Below are positions 7,645 to 16,659 of a stretch of DNA of 48,683 bases, piece after piece. Every line of letters begins with the position of its first letter. The first letter of the stretch is position 1. The stretch lies in contig DUOS01000101.1 of the NCBI GenBank assembly GCA_012838745.1, forward strand, positions 1 to 48,683. The letters run 5' to 3'. The DNA comes from Treponema sp. Lineage in GTDB: Bacteria > Spirochaetota > Spirochaetia > Treponematales > Treponemataceae. The notes under the pieces were generated by a model. The model had not been told where the DNA came from. It worked only from the letters and a program-made list of their open reading frames with translations, and ran no database searches. The translations under genes were made by a program, and so were the position numbers.

Positions 7645-8775
7645 TATCGGTAAATATTCTTCCATAAGTTCAAGGCGTTTATAGTAATAATTTCGTAATT
7701 TTTTCGGCAGGGATTCAATAAATGTATCTGTATGAAGCTTAACTACCATACCATGGTCGGGATCTCTATAATTTGTAATGGGAATCGGCGTAACAACGAA
7801 GGTGTCGAGTGTTCCCGTGTTTGGAGCCTTTTCCACCTGTACACGCAGCAGTACTGCATCCCCAGTATACTCACGGTCTGCTTCTGGGTTTTCAATATTA
7901 GCCGTATATCTTTGCCCAGAAATAAAATTACCCATGGAGTACATAAAAAGACGATTTTTTCCTGCTACCTCACAAACTTCCCAAGACTGCATAACATGGG
8001 GATGATGCGCCCAAACAACGTCTACTCCAGAGTGAGCAAGGCGAATACACCACTCACGTTTTGAATTACTAACAGTTCGAACATATTCAGGTTCATTAGT
8101 ATGAAGGGCAAGAACAAAGAAGGCATTTGGATACTCAGCTGTAATTTCTTCAATGCGTTGTATTAAAGCATTTCTACCGGAAGTAGTTGGCGGTGAGTAA
8201 TATACGAGCTGTGCAGAGGGATCATGGGAGTTCAATATTTCAGTAATTGCGAGAAATACTATTGTCCAGCCTTTCTTTTTAATAACAACCGGTGTTATGG
8301 AGTCTTCTACTTTAATACGCAGGCCATTGGCATATATGTAGCTTGGTAACGAATTTATAGCATTGAGGGTTCCGTAAATTCCAGCATTGTCTTGATCATT
8401 TGAATGATTATTTGCGAGAGAAAAAACATCGAAGCCACCATCTATAGCTGCGTGTAGATATGAATGATGTACATTAAAGCGGGGGTAGGTAGAACAAGGA
8501 AGGATATCTGTAATAGGTGTTTCTAAATTTCCAAATGTTAGATCATCAGAATGAAGAAATGTACCGACGTCGGAATAAATACGATTATAATCCTTCATAG
8601 TAAAATTGACAGAATGAGCCATGATATCACCTGCGAAGGTCATAATCAGTTGTTGAAAACTAGCTTCATCTCGTGAGTCTTTTTCCGATGACACGGATGC
8701 ACACGAACTAGCTAACAGGATTAGTGCAAAAAACAGGGAGTATAAAAGGTGTCTAGTAGTAATACAATTAGTCAC
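7636..8775 (-). CDS. CapA-family lipoprotein (PGA_cap metallophosphatase fold)
   Basis: The N-terminus has basic residues, a hydrophobic stretch and the lipobox LLASSC, so this 379-aa protein is predicted to be a lipoprotein. The mature part follows the CapA/PgsA family: TFAGDIMAH near the start, FGNLETPI, SLANNHSNDQ, LHTNEPEYV and VWAHHPHVMQ supply the Asp, Asn and His residues expected for a calcineurin-like metal site. In Bacillus such proteins help poly-gamma-glutamate synthesis or attachment, but no polyglutamate ligase is nearby, so the substrate is unknown. The start is taken as the GTG at 8775, directly downstream of a good promoter. The frame is open to a TTG at 8811, which lies in the -35 region and cannot be transcribed from that promoter. 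Confidence 0.8.
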   Translation of the reverse strand: MTNCITTRHLLYSLFFALILLASSCASVSSEKDSRDEASFQQLIMTFAGDIMAHSVNFTMKDYNRIYSDVGTFLHSDDLTFGNLETPITDILPCSTYPRFNVHHSYLHAAIDGGFDVFSLANNHSNDQDNAGIYGTLNAINSLPSYIYANGLRIKVEDSITPVVIKKKGWTIVFLAITEILNSHDPSAQLVYYSPPTTSGRNALIQRIEEITAEYPNAFFVLALHTNEPEYVRTVSNSKREWCIRLAHSGVDVVWAHHPHVMQSWEVCEVAGKNRLFMYSMGNFISGQRYTANIENPEADREYTGDAVLLRVQVEKAPNTGTLDTFVVTPIPITNYRDPDHGMVVKLHTDTFIESLPKKLRNYYYKRLELMEEYLPILP

Positions 8776-8782
8776 GAAATGT

Positions 8783-8811
8783 AGTATACATTGACAGCAC
8801 GGGGTACTCAA
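8783..8811 (-). promoter_or_regulatory. Promoter predicted to give a leaderless GTG-start capA-like mRNA
   Basis: TTGAGT (8811-8806), a 17-nt spacer and TATACT (8788-8783) on the minus strand are followed by ACATTTC and the GTG at 8775. There is no Shine-Dalgarno. The promoter is interleaved with the divergent ppdK promoter, whose -35 lies inside this spacer. Confidence 0.65.
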
Positions 8812-8819
8812 GCTACAAT
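8791..8819 (+). promoter_or_regulatory. Promoter of ppdK and the ABC importer genes
   Basis: TTGACA (8791-8796), 17 nt and TACAAT (8814-8819) form a near-consensus plus-strand promoter. The transcript should start near 8826 and carries AGGAGG before the ppdK ATG at 8868. The ATG at 8823 lies upstream of the predicted transcript start and is not a usable start. Confidence 0.8.
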
Positions 8820-8867
8820 TCTATGTATTTTTCGGACGAAACTATCCAGGAGGAAAAGAAAACATCT

Positions 8868-11591
8868 ATGGCAAAAAACAAAATGGTCTATTTCTTCGGT
8901 AATAAAACCGCAGAAGGTGACTCAACGATGAAAGAATTACTTGGCGGTAAGGGTGCAGGCCTTGCTGAAATGACAAAAATTGGACTTCCCGTTCCCGGTG
9001 GGTTTACCATCACAACGGAAGTTTGTGATTTGTTTTACAAAAATAATAAAAAATACCCAGCCGGACTAAAAGAAGAAGTCTCAAAAAACATTAAAATGCT
9101 GGAAAAAGCAACGGGGAAAAAACTGGGCGATTCTTCAGACCCGCTTCTTGTTTCAGTTCGGTCGGGAGCTTCCGTTTCCATGCCTGGAATGATGGAAACA
9201 ATACTTAATCTTGGTATTAATGACTCATCTGTTCAAGGTATAGCTAATAAAACGGGAAATCTTCGTTTTGCTCTTGATGCCTATCGCCGGTTAATCATGA
9301 TGTACGGTTCAACCGCCATGGGGATTCCTCGGGAAAAATTTGATGCATTATTTGATAAAATCAAACAAACCGTAACGCGCAAGCGACTAAAAATTACTGC
9401 TGGCACTCAGGTCCTCGATACTGATGTAAATGAGAAAGAACTTGAATTGCTTATAGTACAGTTTAAGGCTCTTTATAAAAAAGAAATAAAACAAGACTTT
9501 CCCCAGGATCCAGAAGAACAACTTTGGGGTTCAATTGGAGCAGTTTTTGGATCTTGGATGGCAGATAAGGCTATTACCTATCGCAAGGTAGAAAAACTCT
9601 TCGGCGTAGTAGGAACCGCAGTTAACATTCAACAGATGGTATACGGCAATAAGGGCAGCACTTCCGGTACCGGTGTTTGTTTTACCCGTGATCCTAATAA
9701 TGGTAAAAACATTTTTTATGGAGACTACTTGGTTGATGCCCAGGGAGAAGACGTAGTTGCCGGAATTCGTACTCCCATCAAACTTTCTGATTTTGAAAAA
9801 AAAGACCCCAAGGCTTACAAGCAACTATGCGAAGTGCGCCTAATACTTGAAAAACACTACAAGGATATGCAAGATCTTGAGTTTACCGTAGAAGAAGGCA
9901 AGCTATATATGCTCCAATGCCGTACGGGAAAAAGATCCCCGGCAGCAGCCTTTAATATTGCCGTAGACTTAGTTTCTGAAAAATTGATCTCCAAGGAAAC
10001 CGCAGTTTCCCGTATTAAGACAAGCGATATAGAAGGTATATTTTATCCAGCTATCGATAAATCCCACCCTCAGATTCTAAAAGACGCATTCATTGTAAAT
10101 GGAATCGACGCAGTACCAGGTGCAGCAGCAGGAAAGGTATGCTTTAGTGCTGAAGGCGCCGAAGCTATGGCAGAAAAAGGTGAATCGGTAATACTGGTAC
10201 GTAAAGAAACCAGCCCTGAAGATATTGGCGGTATGCATGCAGCCCAAGGAATCCTAACTGCAACAGGCGGCAAAACAAGCCATGCAGCAGTAGTTGCTCG
10301 TGGTTGGGGTAAATGCTGTATTGTTGGATGCGAAGAGCTCAATATTGATTATGTAAAGAAACAATTTTCAGTTGGAAAAATTATAGTAAAAGAAGGCGAC
10401 TTTATAACCCTTGACGGATCTCTCGGTAATGTTTACCTCGGAGAACTCAAATTAGTTCCACCAAAACTCCCTGCTTCCTATGAAACTCTTATGAAATGGG
10501 CTGACGATCTGAGAACTATAAAGGTTCGTACAAATGCAGATACTCCCAAAGATGCCACCCATGCACGTAAGCTTGGCGCAGAAGGTATTGGCTTGTGCCG
10601 AACGGAACATATGTTCTTTAGTACAGAAGATCGTATTCTTGCAATCCGCGAAATGATTATTGCAGAAGATGCTCAATCAAGGAAAAAAGCACTTGCTAAA
10701 CTCTTGCCAATACAAACAAAGGACTTCCAAGGTATTTTCAAAGCTATGGACGGTCTAGGCGTAACCATCCGTCTTATAGATCCACCTCTACATGAATTTG
10801 TTCCTCATGACGATGCTGGCCAAAAAGCACTTGCAAAATCTTTAGGCTTGCCTTTTGCTACAGTTAAACAACGAATAGAAAGACTTCATGAATCAAACCC
10901 CATGCTCGGGCATAGAGGATGCCGACTTGCAATTACCTATCCTGAAATTCTTGAAATGCAAGTTACTGCTATTGTAACGGCAGCATGCCGCGAGAGTAAG
11001 AAGGGAGTAAAGGTTTTTCCGGAAATCATGATACCCCTTGTAATCGACGCAACTGAACTTTCCATTCTTGAAAAACTCACAAGAAAAACAGCTGATGCTG
11101 TTATTGAAAAAACCGGTATTAAGGTAAAATACCAGGTTGGAACTATGATAGAAACACCACGTGCAGCTCTTCTTGCTGATAAGATTGCTTGTTCTGCTGA
11201 TTTCTTCTCATTCGGTACCAATGATCTTACTCAAATGACGCTCGGTATAAGCCGTGACGACGCGGGTAAGTTCCTTATTGATTATGTTGATGAAAACAAA
11301 ACTGGTATTTTCCGTGCAGATCCTTTCCAAAGCCTTGATTTGGAAGGAGTTGGTTTACTTGTTACTACTGGAATTGAAAAGGGACGCTCCGTAAAACCCA
11401 AGCTTAAGATCGGTATTTGCGGCGAGCACGGTGGCGATTCTGATTCAGTAAAGTTTTGCTGCCGAGCAGGCATGGACTATGTATCCGCCTCTCCGTTCCG
11501 CGTTCCCGTTGCCCGCCTAGCCGCGGCACAGGCTGCGATCGAAGATAAAGCGGAGAAGGCTGCTGCGAAAAAAGCAGTAGCTAAAAAATAA
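8868..11591 (+). CDS. ppdK: Pyruvate, phosphate dikinase
   Basis: This 907-aa enzyme interconverts pyruvate, ATP and phosphate with phosphoenolpyruvate, AMP and pyrophosphate. The N-terminal nucleotide domain starts with GGKGAGLAEMTKIGLPVPGG. The swivelling phosphohistidine domain has GGKTSHAAVVARGWG with catalytic His472, and the C-terminal PEP domain has GICGEHGGD with Cys851. Length is normal for the family, and a short Lys/Ala tail ends the protein. In fermenting anaerobes it often serves glycolysis or PEP supply with pyrophosphate. The ATG at 8868 begins the family match; AGGAGG is 14 nt upstream, a long spacing. The ABC importer genes follow 4 nt later, so read-through is likely although the functional link is unclear. 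Confidence 0.96.
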   Translation: MAKNKMVYFFGNKTAEGDSTMKELLGGKGAGLAEMTKIGLPVPGGFTITTEVCDLFYKNNKKYPAGLKEEVSKNIKMLEKATGKKLGDSSDPLLVSVRSGASVSMPGMMETILNLGINDSSVQGIANKTGNLRFALDAYRRLIMMYGSTAMGIPREKFDALFDKIKQTVTRKRLKITAGTQVLDTDVNEKELELLIVQFKALYKKEIKQDFPQDPEEQLWGSIGAVFGSWMADKAITYRKVEKLFGVVGTAVNIQQMVYGNKGSTSGTGVCFTRDPNNGKNIFYGDYLVDAQGEDVVAGIRTPIKLSDFEKKDPKAYKQLCEVRLILEKHYKDMQDLEFTVEEGKLYMLQCRTGKRSPAAAFNIAVDLVSEKLISKETAVSRIKTSDIEGIFYPAIDKSHPQILKDAFIVNGIDAVPGAAAGKVCFSAEGAEAMAEKGESVILVRKETSPEDIGGMHAAQGILTATGGKTSHAAVVARGWGKCCIVGCEELNIDYVKKQFSVGKIIVKEGDFITLDGSLGNVYLGELKLVPPKLPASYETLMKWADDLRTIKVRTNADTPKDATHARKLGAEGIGLCRTEHMFFSTEDRILAIREMIIAEDAQSRKKALAKLLPIQTKDFQGIFKAMDGLGVTIRLIDPPLHEFVPHDDAGQKALAKSLGLPFATVKQRIERLHESNPMLGHRGCRLAITYPEILEMQVTAIVTAACRESKKGVKVFPEIMIPLVIDATELSILEKLTRKTADAVIEKTGIKVKYQVGTMIETPRAALLADKIACSADFFSFGTNDLTQMTLGISRDDAGKFLIDYVDENKTGIFRADPFQSLDLEGVGLLVTTGIEKGRSVKPKLKIGICGEHGGDSDSVKFCCRAGMDYVSASPFRVPVARLAAAQAAIEDKAEKAAAKKAVAKK

Positions 11592-11595
11592 TTAT

Positions 11596-12576
11596 ATGAA
11601 ACCGATTCTGCCGTCAGTACTATTTCTCGCTTTTTTGCTTTCCCCAATTATTGGGGCGGGAAGGCCAGATAATGCTGACAGCAGAAAGCCGGTTCGTGTT
11701 GCGGCCTTGGCGGGGCCTTCTGGCCTTTCCATGGCTCGCTTTTTTTGCGAACCTCCCCGCATTGGTACCCATTCTTTTGATTTTCAAACAGCAGGATCAG
11801 TTGATATTCTTGTACCCAAGCTGATAACCGGAGATGTAGATATTGGAATACTACCGGTAAATGTTGCAGCAAAACTGTATACGACGAATCCCAAAACAAT
11901 AATAATTGGTGCAGTAACCGGTACCGGTATGCTTTCCTTAGTAACAAGGGATAAAACAATTTCCCAGATTAGCGACCTCAAAGGTAAGCGAGTTTATGTA
12001 GCAGGACAGGGATCAACTCCAGAATATGTTCTTCGTTCTCTTATAGCCGCACCAGGAAATCAAGCAAAATCAGTAATTCTTGATTTCTCCTTGCCAACAA
12101 TAGAAATAGCAACGGCACTTGCGGCCGACCGGATTTCTTATGCTCTTATTCCTGAACCCTTTACCACACTCGCCTTAAAAAATTCTTCCAAAAAGAATCC
12201 GCTTTTTCGTGCAATTAATCTTTCTAAGGTGTGGAAATTCTCTGGTTATGGAGATGATTTCCCCATGACGGTATGCGTTATCCGCAGTAGTTTTGCAAAA
12301 AAAAATCCAGCGTTAGTGAGAGAGTTCCTTGAAGCCTACCGCGAAACTATTTTCTGGACAATTCAAAATCCAGATAAGGCAGCCCAATGTGCGGAACAAG
12401 CAAACCTTGGTTTACTAGCCTCCGTAGCAGAAGCGGCCATACCGCATTGCGGATTTACCTTTCTTTCTGCCGAGGATGCAAAACCACTAATTGAATCCCT
12501 TCTTTCCGTCTTTTTAGATTATGCACCATCTTCAATTGGTGGTTCTCTCCCTGATGACGGGTTTTATTTTAAGTGA
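11596..12576 (+). CDS. NitT/TauT-type ABC transporter substrate-binding protein
   Basis: This 326-aa protein has an N-terminal hydrophobic export signal ending near IIGAGRP. An NMT1/SsuA-like periplasmic binding fold follows, with VRVAALAGPSG, LITGDVDIGILPVNVAAKL, ISDLKGKRVYVAGQGSTPEYVLR and YALIPEPFTTLAL. Such proteins deliver sulfonates, nitrate, thiamine-pyrimidine precursors or similar small molecules, and the substrate cannot be told from sequence alone. It starts 4 nt after ppdK without an evident Shine-Dalgarno, so coupled translation is likely. It overlaps the permease gene by 4 nt, and together with the next two genes makes a complete importer. Confidence 0.85.
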   Translation: MKPILPSVLFLAFLLSPIIGAGRPDNADSRKPVRVAALAGPSGLSMARFFCEPPRIGTHSFDFQTAGSVDILVPKLITGDVDIGILPVNVAAKLYTTNPKTIIIGAVTGTGMLSLVTRDKTISQISDLKGKRVYVAGQGSTPEYVLRSLIAAPGNQAKSVILDFSLPTIEIATALAADRISYALIPEPFTTLALKNSSKKNPLFRAINLSKVWKFSGYGDDFPMTVCVIRSSFAKKNPALVREFLEAYRETIFWTIQNPDKAAQCAEQANLGLLASVAEAAIPHCGFTFLSAEDAKPLIESLLSVFLDYAPSSIGGSLPDDGFYFK

Positions 12577-13328
12577 AACGCCTGTCTTTTTTTGGAGTTA
12601 TTTCCACCATTGTATTAATTGGACTATGGCATGTAGCTGCTACTATTATAGATTCTAGCTTTATTATTCCCTATCCCCGAGCTGTTCTTTTTGACCTTTG
12701 GTCTCTCCTTGCCAACAAGGATTTTTTTCCAATGTTGTACGCAACCTTCGCAAGAGGAATCACAGCCTTTGCAGTATCGGCAATTCTTTCATTTGTAATC
12801 GGTGTACCTGCAGGTCTTTTCCCCGGATTTGAAGCAAGCACACGACCATGGATGGCTGTAATTCGAGCAACTCCGGTTGTCTCACTCATACTCATTGCTC
12901 TGTTTTGGTTTGGTTCATCGATCGTTCCTATTTTTGTAGCTATACTTATGACTATGCCAATAATGACGGATTCTATTGTTCAGGGAATAAAAAATACAGA
13001 TACAAACCTTCTTGTTATGGCTCGAGTATATCGTTTTAGTTTTAAAAATATTTTATTCTATATTCGCTTACCATCATTGTTACCGTATTTTATTGGTGGG
13101 GCAGGGGCTTCGCTCGGTATTAGTTGGAAGGTTGTTGTAGCTGGAGAAATTCTCGCGTTTCCCCGTTTTGGCATTGGAACCGCAATGCAAACAGCACGAG
13201 TTCATCTTGAAACCGGAAGAGTTTTCTCACTCACTATAATTGCTGTTATCTTATGTCTTATAACCGAAAAAGTTTTTGCGCTTATAACAAGAAAATTAGC
13301 AAAACGTATTTCACGGGTAAAAGCATGA
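12573..13328 (+). CDS. NitT/TauT-type ABC transporter permease
   Basis: This 251-aa membrane protein of the binding-protein-dependent inner-membrane family has about six hydrophobic segments. It contains the SsuC/TauC-like EAA region with ASLGISWKVVVAGEILA, which docks on the ATPase. Translation starts at a GTG that overlaps the upstream stop (GTGA), and the end overlaps the ATPase gene by ATGA, so the three importer subunits are coupled. Confidence 0.88.
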   Translation: MKRLSFFGVISTIVLIGLWHVAATIIDSSFIIPYPRAVLFDLWSLLANKDFFPMLYATFARGITAFAVSAILSFVIGVPAGLFPGFEASTRPWMAVIRATPVVSLILIALFWFGSSIVPIFVAILMTMPIMTDSIVQGIKNTDTNLLVMARVYRFSFKNILFYIRLPSLLPYFIGGAGASLGISWKVVVAGEILAFPRFGIGTAMQTARVHLETGRVFSLTIIAVILCLITEKVFALITRKLAKRISRVKA

Positions 13329-13978
13329 CAATAGATTCTATAACTGTTCACTATGAAAATCGTAGTGTCTTTGAGAACTTTTCAATCTCGGTTACTGATG
13401 GATCAGTTACTGCAATACTGGGTCCCTCAGGATGTGGAAAAACAACGCTTCTTTTTGCTATAGCAAATGCTTTACAAAAAAATATTAAAGTATCTTTTGT
13501 ATTTCAAGAACCACGGCTGATTCCCTGGTGTACACTTCAAAAAAACCTCGAGTTAACGATGAGTGGATCAACTTCGGAAAAACGAGATAGGTCTCGTGAG
13601 TATTTAGATAAAGTACATTTGGGCTCAAGTGCTCGTAAACTCCCTACGGAAATTTCAGGCGGTGAACGCCAGAGAGTTTCAATAGCACGAGCTTTTTCGT
13701 GCCGGGCACCAGTTCTCCTTATGGATGAGCCATTTCAGTCTCAAGATACCGGTCTTAAAGATCGCCTGATGGAAACTTTTTTGCAGTTACAAGAAATTGA
13801 AAAACGCACCGTTATTGCAGTAACTCACGACGTGCATGAAGCTAAAACCATAGCTAATCACATAAAAATACTTGGAGGAAAACCCGCCCAGTTAGTATTT
13901 GAAAGTCCTGTTTTAGACGTTTCAACCGATGCGCTAGCATCGATTATTTCAGAACAATCACGTCTTTTTTCCCTTTAA
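13325..13978 (+). CDS. NitT/TauT-type ABC transporter ATPase
   Basis: This 217-aa nucleotide-binding subunit has Walker A GPSGCGKT (residues 33-40), a Q-loop in FVFQEPRLIPW, the signature ISGGERQRVSIARA, Walker B VLLMDEPFQSQD and the H-loop in AVTHDVHEA. It is a little shorter than typical SsuB/TauB ATPases (about 240-260 aa). The ATG at 13325 overlaps the permease stop by ATGA; the frame extends back to 13253 but that part is permease coding. The 124-nt convergent gap after the stop holds no clear terminator. Confidence 0.92.
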   Translation: MTIDSITVHYENRSVFENFSISVTDGSVTAILGPSGCGKTTLLFAIANALQKNIKVSFVFQEPRLIPWCTLQKNLELTMSGSTSEKRDRSREYLDKVHLGSSARKLPTEISGGERQRVSIARAFSCRAPVLLMDEPFQSQDTGLKDRLMETFLQLQEIEKRTVIAVTHDVHEAKTIANHIKILGGKPAQLVFESPVLDVSTDALASIISEQSRLFSL

Positions 13979-14102
13979 TCACAGGGTAGTTGGCTTGTTC
14001 TAGTGCATATTTCAGTATTTAACACCTGTTTAACTGCGTATAATGTATGTTCTGTCTACCAGTTCATATTATGGATGGTTTGTTATATTAGTTTGTACAG
14101 GC

Positions 14103-16640
14103 CTAGGACGATTCTTTTGCGTTTAAGTTTTCTTGAGCAATTGAGCTATAGACTGTGAAAAAATCATTGGCTTCTGGCAGTCTTGGATTGTGGGCTATGC
14201 TCCGTAGCTTAGTGATTGCAGTATACTCATGCCAAGGTTTTCCTGTAACTTCCATCATGAGGTCTCGAAACTTTCTATCTGCTGCAAAGGGTATTGTTAA
14301 AACAATACTCGTATCTGTTTTATCTTCGAACTCCATCCCCTCTGTTTCCTGTATAAATGCTTTGATACGTTCGTCCTCTAATACTGTTGTACACCAGTCG
14401 GAAGACAAAAATTTATATGAGAACTTATTACCCCACAAGAATACTGAAAGGGATTTTCGCTTTACTTTATTCGACAAAAAATATACTAACACTCGCTGTA
14501 CTCTGAGTGATTCTGGTAATGAATCATTTAAGAGATTCATTATTGCTTCTTCACTATCTGGTTTTTTGAACAACATAAAAGAAGCGACTTCATCTTCTGA
14601 GGCAATTCCCAACGACATACTCTCGGCAAGTTCTAAACGAGGTATTGGGTTAAAGCCCTCTGAATATACCACTGGTAACCCCGAACGAGAAAATGCTTTA
14701 TACCAGATTTCAAGCAATGCAAGATGCGGTATGTACGGAGCAGCATCATGTTTTGCAAAGGATAAAATTACTCGATATCGTTCATCTGAGTCTTCCTGTA
14801 AAATTTCGCTTTGTTCAAGATTTTCTGGTGTCATTTTATCTATTTTACCTGTTTGAAATACAGAAACATCTCGATTACATACACCACAAGGATCTGGGCA
14901 ATCAGGAGAACAAGGGTCTGTTCGTATTTCAAGACGAGACCTCTCACGTTCGCGAGCTAAAAAAATTTTGGTGGGTCCAAGGCTTACTCCATCCCAGGGC
15001 AAAGGTTCATCAATTTTTCGTTCTCGTATAGTTTCTGCCTCAACATCCCAGTCTGCTTCTGCGAATACTTCTTTCCATATTTCGGGTTTAGCCCAGTCGT
15101 CCCAAGCATCTAGCCGGCAACCACGTTGGTAAGCTTTAAGCACAAGCTCCCCTACCCGTTCATCTCCTCGAGAAAGAACGGCTTCTAAAAACGAGCCAAA
15201 CGGATTGTGGGTACTCACCTTAAATTTAGCCCTTGGTAAATTCTGATATATGTAATCTAGTTTTCGTTTTGATTCTTCCATCGAAAGCTGAGCTTCCCAC
15301 TGGTACGGAGTATGTGGCTTTGGTATAAAGGTTCCAACATTCACAATACACTGTATACGAGTTTTTGCTTGAACATCTAAAAGAAATTCAACGATAGCAG
15401 CTTCTTCTGATTGTTCTGTTTCGTCGATGGGTAATCCCACCATAAAATAAAACTTTGCTTTATTCCAACCCCGTTTTTTTGCTTCAAATAGTATATCCAG
15501 TATTTGTTGGCGATATACATCTTTATTAACTGATCTCTGCCAACCATCAACCGGTGTTTCAACCGCAAATGTTAAGCCGCTTTTTCTAACTCGAGCAAGT
15601 TTTTCAAGAATGGGCAAGGTAAACGTATTTACTTTTAGAGAAGGTAATTGAAAAGAAACATTTTGTTTTGAGTAACGAGATATGAGGGTTTCAAGGAGTG
15701 AATCAATTTCACCATAGTCACCAGAAGAAAGGGATAAAAGACTAATCTCTCGATAGCCTCCTCGATTAACAAGATAGTCAACGTCCTCAAGAATACGTGC
15801 AGGATCTTTACTTCTTTGTGGACGGTAATACATACCAGCATGGCAAAAGCGACAGCCATTGGGGCAACCACGCATTATTTCTACAGCACCATGATCTTGA
15901 ACAATTCGAAGATTAGGAACAGGAAAACAAACCTGACGATCAGCTCCATCTAGAGAGCCAAAGTTAGAAAGAACAGCTCTTCGTGTGCATACCTGATTAT
16001 TTTTACGCAAACTGTTTTTTTCTGAAGTCCAAATTGCTGGATGATCGGCAATAATAGAAAGCAAATCGGAGCGGGTTGCTCCTGCTTTTTTTCTTTCCCC
16101 GAGAAGCTCAACAAGGTCATAAAGACCTGCTTCAGATTCCCCAATAAAAAATGCGTCTATAAAACGTGAAAAAGGCAAGGGATTAGTAACACCACAGCCT
16201 CCAGCAATAACAATGGGATCACCTTCTTTGCGATCTTTAGTTTCTAAAGGAACTCCACCAGTATCTAAAATAGAAAGCAATCCGTTAATACCGGGTTCAT
16301 ACCCAATACTTACACCAACAATATCAGTGTTAACAATTGGGATACCGCTTTCTAAAGTATACAAGGGAATTGCGTTGCTGCGCAGCAAGGCTTCAAAGTC
16401 TGGAGCTGGGGCAAATACCCTCTCGCAACGGATGCCAGAGAGCCGATTTAAGCCGTCATACAGAACCTTTACCGCAAGATTACTCATAGCTATTTCATAT
16501 AAATCAGGAAAAGCGAGGGCAAAAATAAGATCTCCTGATTCCTTTTTAATTTGCCCGTACTCACCGCCAAGATAGCGAGCAGGATTTTGCACCGAGCCAA
16601 GTTTTCCTGCCAAGTCTGTAAGAGGATTAACGGTTTTCAT
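14103..16640 (-). CDS. B12-binding-domain radical SAM protein fused to a DUF2344 domain (TIGR03960/TIGR03936 type)
   Basis: The first 600 residues of this 845-aa protein match TIGR03960-type proteins. A B12-binding-like part with IVGVSIGYEPGINGLLSILD comes first, then a radical SAM core with the cluster site RGCPNGCRFCHAG (CxxxCxxC) and the strand text YREISLLSLSSGDYG. The last 230 residues resemble the TIGR03936 (DUF2344) module beginning RYRVILSFAKHDAAPYIPHL. The fused form is known from the family and the reaction is not established. GGAG lies 7 nt before the ATG. It is the last gene of the mreB-rodA train, 19 nt after rodA, matching the frequent neighbourhood of this family near rod-shape and ribosome genes. 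Confidence 0.88.
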   Translation of the reverse strand: MKTVNPLTDLAGKLGSVQNPARYLGGEYGQIKKESGDLIFALAFPDLYEIAMSNLAVKVLYDGLNRLSGIRCERVFAPAPDFEALLRSNAIPLYTLESGIPIVNTDIVGVSIGYEPGINGLLSILDTGGVPLETKDRKEGDPIVIAGGCGVTNPLPFSRFIDAFFIGESEAGLYDLVELLGERKKAGATRSDLLSIIADHPAIWTSEKNSLRKNNQVCTRRAVLSNFGSLDGADRQVCFPVPNLRIVQDHGAVEIMRGCPNGCRFCHAGMYYRPQRSKDPARILEDVDYLVNRGGYREISLLSLSSGDYGEIDSLLETLISRYSKQNVSFQLPSLKVNTFTLPILEKLARVRKSGLTFAVETPVDGWQRSVNKDVYRQQILDILFEAKKRGWNKAKFYFMVGLPIDETEQSEEAAIVEFLLDVQAKTRIQCIVNVGTFIPKPHTPYQWEAQLSMEESKRKLDYIYQNLPRAKFKVSTHNPFGSFLEAVLSRGDERVGELVLKAYQRGCRLDAWDDWAKPEIWKEVFAEADWDVEAETIRERKIDEPLPWDGVSLGPTKIFLARERERSRLEIRTDPCSPDCPDPCGVCNRDVSVFQTGKIDKMTPENLEQSEILQEDSDERYRVILSFAKHDAAPYIPHLALLEIWYKAFSRSGLPVVYSEGFNPIPRLELAESMSLGIASEDEVASFMLFKKPDSEEAIMNLLNDSLPESLRVQRVLVYFLSNKVKRKSLSVFLWGNKFSYKFLSSDWCTTVLEDERIKAFIQETEGMEFEDKTDTSIVLTIPFAADRKFRDLMMEVTGKPWHEYTAITKLRSIAHNPRLPEANDFFTVYSSIAQENLNAKESS

Positions 16641-16659
16641 GAAGTAACTCCAATACTAA

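Noticed and set aside
8823-8867. Upstream ATG start for ppdK
   Set aside because: It lies before the predicted transcript start, and the family match begins at 8868 after AGGAGG.
13979-14102. Terminator or small RNA in the convergent gap after the ABC genes
   Set aside because: No stable GC stem with a T-tract and no RNA family signature is visible.
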